Assembly: GCF_009193175.1 (NCBI RefSeq)
Contig: NZ_VUKE01000011.1
Coordinates: 62,001 to 126,000 of the forward strand
From: Georgenia ruanii
GTDB lineage: Bacteria; Actinomycetota; Actinomycetes; Actinomycetales; Actinomycetaceae
Reading direction: 5' to 3'
DNA length: 64,000 nucleotides
Positions 7,975 through 16,673 of this stretch are shown piece after piece. The translations under genes and the position numbers were made by a program. How positions within the stretch are numbered: position 1 is the stretch's first letter; each line of letters begins with the position of its first letter. Below the pieces are notes generated by a model, which saw only the letters and a program-made list of their open reading frames with translations, was not told where the DNA came from and did no database searches.

Positions 7975-8792
7975 GCGGCATCTCGGTGCGCGGGGCCTCC
8001 AAGGTCTACGCCGGCCGGCACGGCGAGACGGTGGCGCTGGAGGGCGTGGACCTCGAGCTGCCCGAGCACTCGATGACCGCGCTGATCGGCGCCTCCGGCT
8101 GCGGGAAGTCCACGCTGCTGCGGCTGCTGGGCGACCTCGAGCAGCCCACCACGGGCGGCGTGCTCGTGGGTGGCCGGCCGCCGCACGAGCTGCGCCGGCA
8201 GGGCCGCATCGGCGTCGCGTTCCAGGACGCCGCCCTGCTGCCCTGGCAGAGCGTGCGCAAGAACATCGCCCTGTCCGTGCGGGCGTCGGGCCGGAAGGTG
8301 GACTGGGCGGAGGTGGACCACCTCGTCCGGCTCGTCGGGCTGGAGGGCTTCGCCGACGCCCGGCCCGGCCAGCTCTCCGGCGGGATGCGCCAGCGGGTCT
8401 CCATCGCCCGGGCCCTGGCGCTGCGGCCGCAGCTGCTGCTGCTCGACGAGCCGTTCGGGGCGCTGGACGAGCTGCTGCGCACGCAGATGAACATCGAGCT
8501 GCAGCGCATCTGGCTGGAGCAGCGCAGCACCACGGTGATCGTCACCCACTCCGTGGGCGAGGCCGTCTTCCTCGCCGACCGGGTCGTCATCATGGGCGCC
8601 CGGCCCGGCCGGGTGGTCGACGTCGTCGACGTGCCCTTCCCCCGCCCGCGCGACGCCGAGCTGCTGCGCTCGGCGGACTACCACGCGCTGTGCGACGAGG
8701 TCTCCGCCCGCCTGGCCGCCGCCATCGGCGGCGAGGCGACGACCCCGGCGGCCCCGGCGGGCGCGCACGCCCCGGCGGGGGTGGGGGCGTGA
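7971..8792 (+). CDS. ABC transporter ATP-binding protein (ThiZ/SsuB/TauB-like)
   Basis: This 273-residue ATPase energises the importer. Visible motifs are Walker A GASGCGKST, Q-loop FQDAALLPW, signature LSGGMRQR, Walker B LLLLDEPFGALD and switch His in VTHS. The D-loop and the LLPWQSVRKNI segment are typical of the nitrate/taurine/pyrimidine-precursor subfamily. The last 20 residues are an Ala/Pro/Gly-rich tail. Start overlaps the preceding stop (ATGA), and its end overlaps the permease start (GTGA), so translation is coupled. Confidence 0.9.
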   Translation: MSGISVRGASKVYAGRHGETVALEGVDLELPEHSMTALIGASGCGKSTLLRLLGDLEQPTTGGVLVGGRPPHELRRQGRIGVAFQDAALLPWQSVRKNIALSVRASGRKVDWAEVDHLVRLVGLEGFADARPGQLSGGMRQRVSIARALALRPQLLLLDEPFGALDELLRTQMNIELQRIWLEQRSTTVIVTHSVGEAVFLADRVVIMGARPGRVVDVVDVPFPRPRDAELLRSADYHALCDEVSARLAAAIGGEATTPAAPAGAHAPAGVGA

Positions 8793-10330
8793 CTCTGGAG
8801 CGGCGCCGCACCCTCGCCACGCTGGCAAGCCTGGTCCTCGTCTGGGAGGTCGTGGGCCGCCTGGGTCTGGTGGCCGACGGCGCGCTGCCGTCGCTGTCCG
8901 CCATCGCCGCCTCGCTCGTGCAGAGCTGGGCCGTGTACCCGCCGCACCTGGCCGCGACGCTGAGCGCCGCGGGCACCGGCTTCGTCCTGGGCAACGCGGT
9001 CGCCATCGTGCTGGCGCTGGCCTTCGCGCTGGTGCCGGTGCTGCAGCGGGTGACCTCCACGCTGCTGGTGACCTTGTTCTGCCTGCCCATCGTCGTCGTC
9101 GCGCCGATCCTGGGCATCGCCTACCACTCGGACTGGCCGAAGATCATCCTGGCCGCCCTGGCCGTGTTCTTCCCGACGATGATCTCCACGCTGGTGGGGC
9201 TCCGCACCGTGCCGCCGGGCGCCGTCGAGGTGGTGCGCGCCTCGGGCGGCGGCCGCCTGCGGGCCGTGGCCCTGGTGCGGCTGCGCCACGCCCTGCCGGA
9301 CCTGCTCGCCGGGCTGCAGGTGGCCGCGCCGGCCGCGATGCTCGGCGCGCTGCTCGGCGAGTTCCTCGGCGGCCGGCGCGGCCTGGGCGTGTACCTGCTG
9401 GGGTCCATGGGCCGGGCCGAGCCGGCGACGCTGTGGGCCATCGGGCTCGTGGCGGCGGGCATCTCCGCCGCCGCCTACGGCCTGCTCGGGCTGGTGCGGC
9501 GCTCGCTCGGCGCCCACGACGTGCAGCCGATCGCGGACCCGACCGACTCCGGCGCCGGCGCGGCCGCGCGGCCCGCCGCCCGGGTGCTGCTGGCCCTGAC
9601 CGGGGTGGTGGTGCTGCTCGGCGCCTGGTACGCCTTCGTGGGGTCCACCGGGCTGCCCACCACGGTGATGAACACGCCGCTGGACGTGTGGCACAACCTG
9701 GTCAGCGGGGAGAACGCCGCGCGGACCCGGGAGTCGCTGCTGCCCGCGCTGGGCGGCAGCCTCCTGGCCGCCGTCGTCGGATCGCTCGCGGGCATCGCCG
9801 TCGCCTGGCTGCTCGCCGTGGCGCTCACGCTCGTCCCGGCGGCCGCGCGCGTCACCATGCCGTTCGCGTTCCTGAGCCAGACCATGCCGATCATCGCGCT
9901 GGTGCCGCTCATCGCCCTGCTGTTCGGGCGCGGGACGCTCACGGTCGTCGTCGTGACGATCTCCGTGACCTTCTTCCCCGCCCTGGTGACCATCCAGCAG
10001 GGCCTCGCCAAGGCGCCGCAGGGCCAGCTCGACGTGCTGCGCTCGGTCGACGCCTCCCGGTGGACGACCCTGCGGCTGGTCACCATCCCCAACGCGACGC
10101 CGTACCTCCTCGCCTCGGTGCGCCTGGCGGCGCCGCGGGCGCTGGTCGGGGTGCTCCTGGCGGAGCAGTTCGTCACCGGCACCGGCCTGGGCGGACTGCT
10201 CGGCGCGTCCCGCGGCTACCTCGACTACCGCATGATGTGGGTCATTACCGCGGTGGTCGCCGTCGTCGCGGTGCTCACCTATGCCGCGGCGGAGGGCGCC
10301 GAGCGGGTCGTCCAGCGGCGCCGGGCCTGA
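8789..10330 (+). CDS. Tandem-fused ABC permease (two BPD-type domains)
   Basis: This 513-residue protein holds two complete permease domains in one chain. The first (about 1-250) has an EAA loop at VRASGGGRLRAVALVRLRHALP; the second (about 265-510) has one at LRSVDASRWTTLRLVTIPNATP. Each has about six membrane helices. Normally such importers use two copies of one single-domain permease (ThiX/SsuC/TauC). The linker at about residues 240-262 is Ala/Asp/Pro-rich. It is the last gene of the operon and is followed at once by a 44-bp palindrome. Confidence 0.85.
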   Translation: MTLERRRTLATLASLVLVWEVVGRLGLVADGALPSLSAIAASLVQSWAVYPPHLAATLSAAGTGFVLGNAVAIVLALAFALVPVLQRVTSTLLVTLFCLPIVVVAPILGIAYHSDWPKIILAALAVFFPTMISTLVGLRTVPPGAVEVVRASGGGRLRAVALVRLRHALPDLLAGLQVAAPAAMLGALLGEFLGGRRGLGVYLLGSMGRAEPATLWAIGLVAAGISAAAYGLLGLVRRSLGAHDVQPIADPTDSGAGAAARPAARVLLALTGVVVLLGAWYAFVGSTGLPTTVMNTPLDVWHNLVSGENAARTRESLLPALGGSLLAAVVGSLAGIAVAWLLAVALTLVPAAARVTMPFAFLSQTMPIIALVPLIALLFGRGTLTVVVVTISVTFFPALVTIQQGLAKAPQGQLDVLRSVDASRWTTLRLVTIPNATPYLLASVRLAAPRALVGVLLAEQFVTGTGLGGLLGASRGYLDYRMMWVITAVVAVVAVLTYAAAEGAERVVQRRRA

Positions 10331-10331
10331 G

Positions 10332-10375
10332 GACGGCCGGCATGCGGCGGCGGCCGCCGCCGCATGCCGGCCGTC
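10332..10375. terminator. Perfect 44-bp palindrome, bidirectional terminator
   Basis: The arms are 22 bp each, fully complementary with no spacer (10332-10353 and 10354-10375). It lies between the permease stop and the converging gene's stop and overlaps the latter by 2 bp. No T tract is present on either side. Placement between convergent genes fits a bidirectional terminator. Confidence 0.7.
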
Positions 10376-11177
10376 AGCCGAACGCCGCGTCGATGACCTT
10401 GCGTGCGGGCCCGGCGCGGTCGAGAAAAGCGGTGCCGCCGTCGAGCAGCTCCCGCGCCGCCTGGATGAGCCCGGCGAGTGCGTTCCACGTGAAGGTGCCC
10501 CCGACGGAGATGCGGGCGACGCCGGCGTCGGCCAGCTCCGCGGGCGTCGGCCCGCCCCGGACGAGCAGCACGTTGACCGGCCGGTCGGTCTCCGCGCAGA
10601 CGGTGCGGATCTGGTCGAGGTCGACCAGCCCCGGCGCGTAGAGGACGTCGGCGCCTGCCTGCTGGTATGCCTGCAGGCGGGCGAGGGTGTCGCGCAGGTC
10701 GGGCCGGCCGTGCAGGTAGTTCTCGCACCGGGCCGTGAGCACCAGCGGACCGGACGCCTGCGCTGCCGCCGCGATCCGCTCGCGGGCCAATCCGGCGTCA
10801 TAGATCGGGTCGTCCTCGTGGCCGGTGTAGTCCTCGATGGAGCAGCCCGCCAGCCCGACCGCCCGGGCCGCGGTCACGGTCTCGGCGACCTCCCGCGGTG
10901 CGTCGGCGTACCCGTTCTCCAGGTCGGCCGACACCGGCACGTCCACCGCCCGGACCAGGTCGGCCGCGTTCGCCAGCGCCTCCTCCCGGGTGACGGCGCC
11001 GTCGTGCCGCCCGAGCGTGGCGGCGAAGCCGCTGCTCGTGGTCGCGACTGCCGCGAATCCCAGCTCGGCGAGGATCTTCGCGGACCCGGCGTCCCAGGCG
11101 TTGGGCAGCAGCAGCGGCGAGCCGGGTCGGTGCAGGGCGAGGAACTGCTCGGCGAGGTCGTCGGGCTCGGCTGCCAT
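10374..11177 (-). CDS. Isocitrate lyase/PEP mutase-family protein
   Basis: This is a 267-residue TIM-barrel protein of the PEP mutase/isocitrate lyase superfamily, close in style to the group of unassigned oxaloacetate-decarboxylase- or 2-methylisocitrate-lyase-like enzymes. Signatures are PNAWDAGSAKILAELG, VSADLENGYAD (metal-binding Asp and Glu), CSIEDYTGHEDDPIYD and VLTARCENYL. The classical ICL KKCGH loop is absent, so it is not true isocitrate lyase. The ATG at 11177 was chosen; upstream is Arg-rich non-coding. It lies 164 bp after the hydrolase gene on the same strand. Confidence 0.8.
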   Translation of the reverse strand: MAAEPDDLAEQFLALHRPGSPLLLPNAWDAGSAKILAELGFAAVATTSSGFAATLGRHDGAVTREEALANAADLVRAVDVPVSADLENGYADAPREVAETVTAARAVGLAGCSIEDYTGHEDDPIYDAGLARERIAAAAQASGPLVLTARCENYLHGRPDLRDTLARLQAYQQAGADVLYAPGLVDLDQIRTVCAETDRPVNVLLVRGGPTPAELADAGVARISVGGTFTWNALAGLIQAARELLDGGTAFLDRAGPARKVIDAAFG

Positions 11178-11341
11178 GGTGGCTCCTGCGGTTCGTCGGG
11201 TGCGTGTCCTCCCTGCGGGACGCCGCATCACCCAGTCTGCCGGAGGCCGGCGCAGCACAGGTACGGCCACCAGGGCAAGGCGGGGCCCGACGGCCGGCGG
11301 CTGTGCCCGCGGTCAGCCGGGCCGGGCCGCCGCGCCGGCGG

Positions 11342-12076
11342 TCAGCCGGCCCGGCCGGCCGCCAACATGTCGAGTGCCTCGACCAGCTCCCCGCGCCGTG
11401 AGAAGAACGGCGAGTGGTCGGCGTCGAGCTCGACGACCCGTTCGACGCCGCCCTCGCGCGCCATGCGGCGCTGCAGCGCCGGCGGGATGGCGTGGTCCTT
11501 GGTGGCCAGGACGTAGTCCCGGGGCCGGGTCAGCGCCCCGCCGGGCAGCCGCACCGGGTCGAGGAACGGCTGGAGCGGCTGCGGGCGGAAGCGCGGCAGC
11601 GCCCAGGCGACCTCGGCCTCGTCGCACTCGCCGAGGAAGACCTCGCGCGAGTCCTCGTCGGACATCGTCGCCACCGGCGGCTCACCGCTGACCACCATCG
11701 TGTCCTGCACGCCGTCGCCGGCGCCCTCGGGCAGCTGGGTCATGGCCACCAGGCTCATCCCGTCGGTGGGCAGGAACGCCGCGACGTAGATCAGCGACGC
11801 GATGCGCTCGGGGCACCGCCCCGCGGTGTGGGTGATCACGGCGCCGCCCATGCTGTGCCCGACCAGCACGGCCGGCTCCGGGTCGGCCGCCAGCGCCTCG
11901 CCCACCCGCGTCGCGTAGGCGTCGAGCGTGACGGCGCCGACCGGCGTGCGGTCGTCACCCGAGCCGGGCAGGTCGATGGCGTCGGCCCGGTGGCCGCGGG
12001 CGCGCAGCTCGGCGGCGGTGGACTCCCAGCACCACGCGCCGCTGAACGCGCCGTGGACGAGCAGGAAACGGGTCAT
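11342..12076 (-). CDS. Alpha/beta hydrolase (methyl-esterase-like)
   Basis: This 244-residue alpha/beta hydrolase has the short lid-less form of the salicylate esterase/HNL group. Visible are the oxyanion HGAFSGAWCWE, the nucleophile elbow GHSMGG (Ser75) and the C-terminal DADHSPFFS with the catalytic His. The start ATG is at 12076, 13 bp after the flavin reductase gene. Position suggests it hydrolyses a product or precursor of the neighbouring flavin monooxygenase. The substrate is unknown. A short duplicated GGCGGTCAGCCGG lies around its stop codon (11309-11354). Confidence 0.85.
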   Translation of the reverse strand: MTRFLLVHGAFSGAWCWESTAAELRARGHRADAIDLPGSGDDRTPVGAVTLDAYATRVGEALAADPEPAVLVGHSMGGAVITHTAGRCPERIASLIYVAAFLPTDGMSLVAMTQLPEGAGDGVQDTMVVSGEPPVATMSDEDSREVFLGECDEAEVAWALPRFRPQPLQPFLDPVRLPGGALTRPRDYVLATKDHAIPPALQRRMAREGGVERVVELDADHSPFFSRRGELVEALDMLAAGRAG

Positions 12077-12089
12077 CGGGGACGCCTCC

Positions 12090-12671
12090 TCAGGCGATCT
12101 TCGAGCGGTGGGTCAGCCCGTGCCAGGTGCGGTTGTGGTAGACGAGCGGGGGCTCCTCGTCGACGTCGGCCGGGATCGCCGCGTGGGTCTCGACCGCCTG
12201 GGCGGCCAGGACGACGGAGCTGCCCGCGCTCATCTGGTTGACGATGCGCCCGCGCAGCCACGTCGCGGCGCCGACCAGGTACGGCTCCCCCGTGGGCAGC
12301 CGGTCCCACAGGCTCGTGTCGGCGAACCGGTCGATGGCGCTGGTGGCGAAGACCTTGGCGACGTCGAGCTGGGCCGCGCCCAGCAGGTGCACGACGACGG
12401 TGTCGGCCCGCCGCAGCGCCGCCGTCGCCGAGGACGACGAGGCCAGGGAGAACACGAGCAGCGGCGGCTCGGCGGACACCGAGATCACCGAGGTGGCCGT
12501 CAGGCCGACCGGCCCGTCGCCGGCGTCGGCGGTGATGACCGCGACCCCGGCCGGGTAGTTGCGGAACACGGCCTTGAACTCCGCGGGGGTGACCATCCCG
12601 GGGAAGCCGCCGGTCCGCCGTTCGGTGAGGGTGCCGGGGCGGGCGGCCAGGTCGGCCACGTCTGCTGTCAT
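12090..12671 (-). CDS. Flavin reductase (FMN-binding, HpaC/HsaB-like)
   Basis: This is a 193-residue split-barrel flavin reductase that delivers reduced flavin to a partner monooxygenase. Features are FRNYPAGVAVITA, VGLTATSVISVSAEPPLLVFSL (FMN-binding loop), then DTVVVHLLGAAQ and the C-terminal PLVYHNRTWHGL. The ATG at 12671 gives the usual family length. It sits 61 bp after the monooxygenase gene and 13 bp before the hydrolase gene, in an apparent operon. Confidence 0.85.
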   Translation of the reverse strand: MTADVADLAARPGTLTERRTGGFPGMVTPAEFKAVFRNYPAGVAVITADAGDGPVGLTATSVISVSAEPPLLVFSLASSSSATAALRRADTVVVHLLGAAQLDVAKVFATSAIDRFADTSLWDRLPTGEPYLVGAATWLRGRIVNQMSAGSSVVLAAQAVETHAAIPADVDEEPPLVYHNRTWHGLTHRSKIA

Positions 12672-12732
12672 GTCTGTCTCCTGCTTGATGTCGCGCACGG
12701 TGGAGCGGGACCGGCCGCGCGGGCCGCGGGCG

Positions 12733-13941
12733 CTAGGCCCGCTCACCGCGCTCGACGAGGCTGAAGAACTGCCACGCCGGGTTCTTCGCCAGGCCGGCCA
12801 GCGCCTTGCCGCACTGCTGCAGCACCACCGGCCCGGACGTGACGTGCTGGGTGCCGGCGTGCAGGTCGCGGAAGTAGCGCTGCAGGTCCCCGGTGCGCAG
12901 CGCGGCGGTGCCGGCCCACGTGTAGACCGTCATCCCGACGGCGTGGGCGGACCAGGTGGCGTGGTTGAGGGCGAGCCGAGTGAGGGTCTCCTGCTCGGTG
13001 CTCAGCAGCTCCCCGCGCGCCAGCGCGGCCTCGTTGTCGGCCCACACGTCCATGACGAAGGCGCGGGCGGCGCGCAGCTTCGCCTCGGCCTCGGCGAAGT
13101 CGGCGTGGAACTGGGCGGTGTCGACGCCCGCGCCCGGGGCGCCGGACTTCCTGCGCGCCAGGGCGGCCATCTCCTCGAGCATCCGCCGGCCGACGCCCAG
13201 CGCCCAGCCGGCGTGGTTCATGCCCGCCATGTTGGCCAGGCCGACGGAGTACAGCGCCCCGCCGTGCAGCGGCTCCTTGGTGCCCACCGGGTAGACGAAG
13301 GCGTCCGGCACGAACGCGTCCTCGATGATGTAGTCGTGGCTGCCGGTGGCCCGCAGCCCCATGACGTTCCAGTTGTCCACCACGGTGGTCTGCGCCTTGG
13401 GCAGGGTGAAGATCATGGCCTCGCCGGTGCCCTCGACGAGCGCGGCGGTGTGGATGTAGCCGGCGTGCGGGACGCCGGAGGCGAAGTTCCACGACCCGCT
13501 GAGCAGGTACCCGCCCTTGACCTTGTGCGCGCGGCCGTTGTCGGGGCGGGTGCCCTGGCCGGCCATGAGCTCGTAGCCGCCGTCGGCGTAGAGCTGCTCG
13601 GTCGCCTCGTCGCTGAGGTAGGCCGCCGTCGTCCCGGACTCCATCTGCAGCGCCATGGCGGACCAGCCGGTCGAGGCGTCAGCGTAGGCGAGCTTCTCGA
13701 TGACGGCGATGACCTGGCGCGGGGAGCACTCGTAGCCGCCGAGCGAGACCGGGATCCCCATCCGGAAGACACCGGACTCGTGCAGGGCCGCGACGACGTC
13801 GTCACCCAGCCGGCGGGCGTCCTCGTTGGCGGCGCCGTTGGCCTTGATGAGCGGCACGAGGGCCTCCAGCCGGTCCATGAGCGGCTCGAACTCGTCGCTG
13901 ACGTGGAGGGCGGATGCGGTGCCGAGCAGGTCCTGGGTCAT
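12733..13941 (-). CDS. Flavin-dependent monooxygenase, acyl-CoA dehydrogenase fold (HsaA/HpaB-like)
   Basis: This 402-residue protein has the acyl-CoA dehydrogenase fold of group D two-component monooxygenases: an N-terminal helical domain with ALHESGVFRMGIPVSLGGY, YADASTGWSAM, a beta domain with GYLLSGSWNFASG and GLRATGSHDYIIEDAFVP, and C-terminal helices. It would hydroxylate an aromatic or heteroaromatic substrate using FADH2 or FMNH2 from the flavin reductase encoded next. Absence of an obvious catalytic Glu of dehydrogenases fits a monooxygenase. The ATG at 13941 is the chosen start. Confidence 0.8.
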   Translation of the reverse strand: MTQDLLGTASALHVSDEFEPLMDRLEALVPLIKANGAANEDARRLGDDVVAALHESGVFRMGIPVSLGGYECSPRQVIAVIEKLAYADASTGWSAMALQMESGTTAAYLSDEATEQLYADGGYELMAGQGTRPDNGRAHKVKGGYLLSGSWNFASGVPHAGYIHTAALVEGTGEAMIFTLPKAQTTVVDNWNVMGLRATGSHDYIIEDAFVPDAFVYPVGTKEPLHGGALYSVGLANMAGMNHAGWALGVGRRMLEEMAALARRKSGAPGAGVDTAQFHADFAEAEAKLRAARAFVMDVWADNEAALARGELLSTEQETLTRLALNHATWSAHAVGMTVYTWAGTAALRTGDLQRYFRDLHAGTQHVTSGPVVLQQCGKALAGLAKNPAWQFFSLVERGERA

Positions 13942-14023
13942 GGTCCTCGTCCTTGGGGTCGCATGAGAAGCGGTTCGAGACGGAGTCTGTCCCCGGTGCC
14001 GCGCGGTCGGGGCACGGTCGGGC

Positions 14024-14113
14024 GCTTGTGGCCAAGGTGGGCAAGACGGGTGACGCCGGGAGACAACCGCCGCGTCGAACCGGCCCGGCCGCACGCTGGG
14101 CGCGGCCACAAGC
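14024..14113. repeat. 10-bp inverted repeat GCTTGTGGCC/GGCCACAAGC
   Basis: Perfect arms at 14024-14033 and 14104-14113 lie 70 bp apart in the space between the MmyB-type regulator stop and the monooxygenase start. It may be an operator pair or a long hairpin. No other feature was seen in this 195-bp gap. Confidence 0.35.
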
Positions 14114-14136
14114 CGGGTGCGGCAGCGCGCCGCGCG

Positions 14137-15078
14137 TCACCGACCCGCCGCGGCGCTCTCCGCGGTGTCGCCGCCGTCGGCCGATGGGCCCGGCGGCCGG
14201 CGGCGGTCGGGTGCGGCCGTCTCCCGGGTGACTGACGCGGACCAGCTGGCCAGCAGGTCCAGCTTCTCCGCCGACGGTGAGCCGGACTCGGCGGTGTAGG
14301 CGACGAGGAACTGACCCGGGTCGGTGACCAGCTCCAGGACGTCGAAGCCCAGGTCGAGGTCGCCGACGACGGGGTGGTGGAACCGCTGGATCCCGGTGCG
14401 GTAGGCGCGCACGTCGTGCGCGGCCCAGCGGACGCGGAACGGCTCGCTGTGCAGCGACAGCTCAGCCACGAGCCGGGCCAGCTCGGGGTCGTCGGGCGTG
14501 CGGCCGGCCTCGGCGCGGAGGCTGCCGACGGCGTCGAGGGCGATGCCCTCCCAGTCGCGGTAGAACGCGGCGGCGCGCTCCGGGGTGAGGTAGATGAACC
14601 GGGCCAGGTTCGCCGGCCGGCGCGGGTCGTCGAGCACCGGCGCGTACAGGGCCCGCCCGAGCGGGTTGGTCGCCAGTATGTCGAGGCGGCCGTTGCGCAG
14701 GAACGCGGCGGCGCCGGTCACCGAGTCCAGCAGGCGCTGCACGCTGGGGCGCACCACCTGCTGGGCCGGCCGGCGTGACGTCCGTTCGCGTGGCCCGTTG
14801 GCGGCGCGGGCGAGGTCGAACAGGTGCGCCGTCTCGATCTCGTCGAGCTGCAGCGCGCGGGCCACAGCAGCCAGCACGCCGTCCGAGACGCCGCGGAGGT
14901 TGCCCTTCTCCAGTCGCGTGAAGTACTCGGTCGACACCCCCGCGAGCTGGGCGACCTCCTCGCGGCGCAGCCCTGGCACCCGCCGCCTGCCGCCGAAGGT
15001 CTGCACGCCTGCCTGCTCCGGGCTGAGCCGCGCCCGGCGCGTGGCGAGGAACTGCCGCACCTCCTCACGGATGTCCAC
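14137..15078 (-). CDS. XRE-family regulator with MmyB-like ligand-binding domain
   Basis: This is a 313-residue regulator: an N-terminal helix-turn-helix (RRRVPGLRREEVAQLAGVSTEYFTR) and an MmyB-like domain (VRPSVQRLLDSVTGAAAFLRNGR, ANLARFIYL, HDVRAYRTGIQRFHHPVVGDLDL). The family controls oxidoreductase and efflux genes and may bind a fatty acid. The GTG at 15078 lies 7 nt after TAGCGT, fitting a leaderless transcript; a GTG at 15087 is the alternative. It is divergent from the DHA2 exporter and upstream of the monooxygenase genes, so both are candidate targets. Confidence 0.85.
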   Translation of the reverse strand: MDIREEVRQFLATRRARLSPEQAGVQTFGGRRRVPGLRREEVAQLAGVSTEYFTRLEKGNLRGVSDGVLAAVARALQLDEIETAHLFDLARAANGPRERTSRRPAQQVVRPSVQRLLDSVTGAAAFLRNGRLDILATNPLGRALYAPVLDDPRRPANLARFIYLTPERAAAFYRDWEGIALDAVGSLRAEAGRTPDDPELARLVAELSLHSEPFRVRWAAHDVRAYRTGIQRFHHPVVGDLDLGFDVLELVTDPGQFLVAYTAESGSPSAEKLDLLASWSASVTRETAAPDRRRPPGPSADGGDTAESAAAGR

Positions 15079-15266
15079 ATCGACCACGCTACGGCCGCCC
15101 GCCGGCCCCAGGGGGGTTCTGTCGTGACCCGTCTGAGCGTGGCCTGGTTGCCCGTTCCCGGCCGGCGTTCTCTTGAGGGTGCGCAGCACGGTCAAACGGC
15201 GAGGGCCAGCCCCCCACCCTGATCGGCCGGTGCGCGTTCTCGACCACCTCCAGGAGCTTCGTTCCC

Positions 15267-16673
15267 ATGTCGACCTCGTCCGTCTCGACCTCGTCCGTCA
15301 CGGCCCGCGGTCCGGTCACCGGGACGCGCCCCGACGCCGGCCCGCGCGCGACCCTGGCCGCCGCGGTGCTGGCGTTCTTCGTCATCACGCTCGACGCCAC
15401 AATCGTCAACGTGGCGCTGCCGTCCATCCGCGGCGACCTCGGCGGCGGCATCGCCGGCCTGCAGTGGGTCGTCGACGGCTACACGCTCATGTTCGCCGCG
15501 CTGCTGCTGTCCGCCGGCGCCCTGTCGGACCGCATCGGCGCCAAGCGCGCCCTCGCCGCGGGACTGGCGTTGTTTCTGCTCGGCTCGCTGGCGTGCGGCC
15601 TGGCCCCGAGCCTCGCCGTGCTCGTCGCCGCCCGGTTCGTCCAGGGCGCCGGTGCGGCGATGGTGACGCCGGCGTCGATGGCGATGATCCGCCACGCCTA
15701 CGCCGACCCCGCCGCGCGGGCCCGCGCGGTGGGCATGTGGGCCATGGGCGGTGCGGTCGCCGCCGCGGCCGGCCCGGTGCTCGGCGGGCTGTTGAGCCTG
15801 GCCACCTGGCGCCTGATCTTCCTCATCAACCTGCCCGTCGGCGCGGTCACCCTGCTGCTGCTTACCCGTGCCGCCCGGTCGCCGCACCACTCCCATCCGT
15901 TCGACCGGGCCGGGCAGCTCACCGCCATGATCGCGATGAGCGGGCTGACCTACGGCGCGATCGACGCCGGCACGGCCGGCCTGACCGCGCCGCGGGTGCT
16001 GGCCGCGTTCGCCGTCGCCGCCGTGGCCTTCGTCGGCTTCGGGCTGGTGCAGGCGCGTGCCCGGCATCCGATGATGCCCCTGAAGCTCTTCCGTTCTCGC
16101 ACGTTCGACGTCACGGTCGCCATCGGGTTCGCGTTCATGGTCGGCTTCTACGGCGCGCCGTTCCTGTTCAGCCTGTACTTCCAGCAGGTTCGCGGACTCT
16201 CACCGCTGGGCGCCGGGGCGGCGTTCGTCCCGATGATGGCGATCAGCGCCTGCCTGACCCCGTTCTCCGCCCGGATTGCCGAGCGAGTCGGCCCACGGAT
16301 CCCGATCGTCGCCGGCCTGCTGTGCGCCGTCGCCGGCGCGCTGACCCTGGCGGCGGTGCCCGCCCACGCCCCGGTGTGGCTGCTGGCGGTTCTGCTGATC
16401 CCGGTCGGCCTGTCCGGGCCGCTGGTGATGCCGCCGACGACCGCGGTGATGCTCGCCCACGTCCCCGCGCACCGCGCCGGCACCGCCAGCGGGGTGTTCA
16501 ATACGAGCCGACAGGTCGGCGGAGCGCTGGCGGTGGCGGTGTGCGGCGCGCTGCTGGGCGGTGCGAGCGGATTCCTGCCCGGGCTGCGCACCAGCCTCGT
16601 GATCACCGCCGTCGTCACGCTGGCCGCCGCGGCTGCCGCCCTGCTGCTCCGACCCATGACACGGGAGGCGTGA
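15267..16673 (+). CDS. DHA2-type MFS exporter (EmrB/QacA-like)
   Basis: This 468-residue protein has about 14 membrane helices. Motifs are FFVITLDATIVNVALPSI (motif D1-like at helix 1), GALSDRIGAKRAL (motif A) and the ARFVQGAGAAMVTP helix. Such drug:H+ antiporters export hydrophobic compounds. It is transcribed divergently from the MmyB-type regulator, a usual arrangement for a regulated efflux gene. Its stop overlaps the start of the DUF2255 gene (TGATG). Confidence 0.85.
   Translation: MSTSSVSTSSVTARGPVTGTRPDAGPRATLAAAVLAFFVITLDATIVNVALPSIRGDLGGGIAGLQWVVDGYTLMFAALLLSAGALSDRIGAKRALAAGLALFLLGSLACGLAPSLAVLVAARFVQGAGAAMVTPASMAMIRHAYADPAARARAVGMWAMGGAVAAAAGPVLGGLLSLATWRLIFLINLPVGAVTLLLLTRAARSPHHSHPFDRAGQLTAMIAMSGLTYGAIDAGTAGLTAPRVLAAFAVAAVAFVGFGLVQARARHPMMPLKLFRSRTFDVTVAIGFAFMVGFYGAPFLFSLYFQQVRGLSPLGAGAAFVPMMAISACLTPFSARIAERVGPRIPIVAGLLCAVAGALTLAAVPAHAPVWLLAVLLIPVGLSGPLVMPPTTAVMLAHVPAHRAGTASGVFNTSRQVGGALAVAVCGALLGGASGFLPGLRTSLVITAVVTLAAAAAALLLRPMTREA

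Noticed and set aside
8678-10801. Long minus-strand frame (707 codons) opposite the permease
   Set aside because: It is antisense to a well-supported permease, is rich in Gly/Arg/His/Gln and has no recognisable domain; typical shadow of a high-GC gene.
10374-11177. True isocitrate lyase
   Set aside because: The catalytic KKCGH motif is absent and the protein is far shorter.
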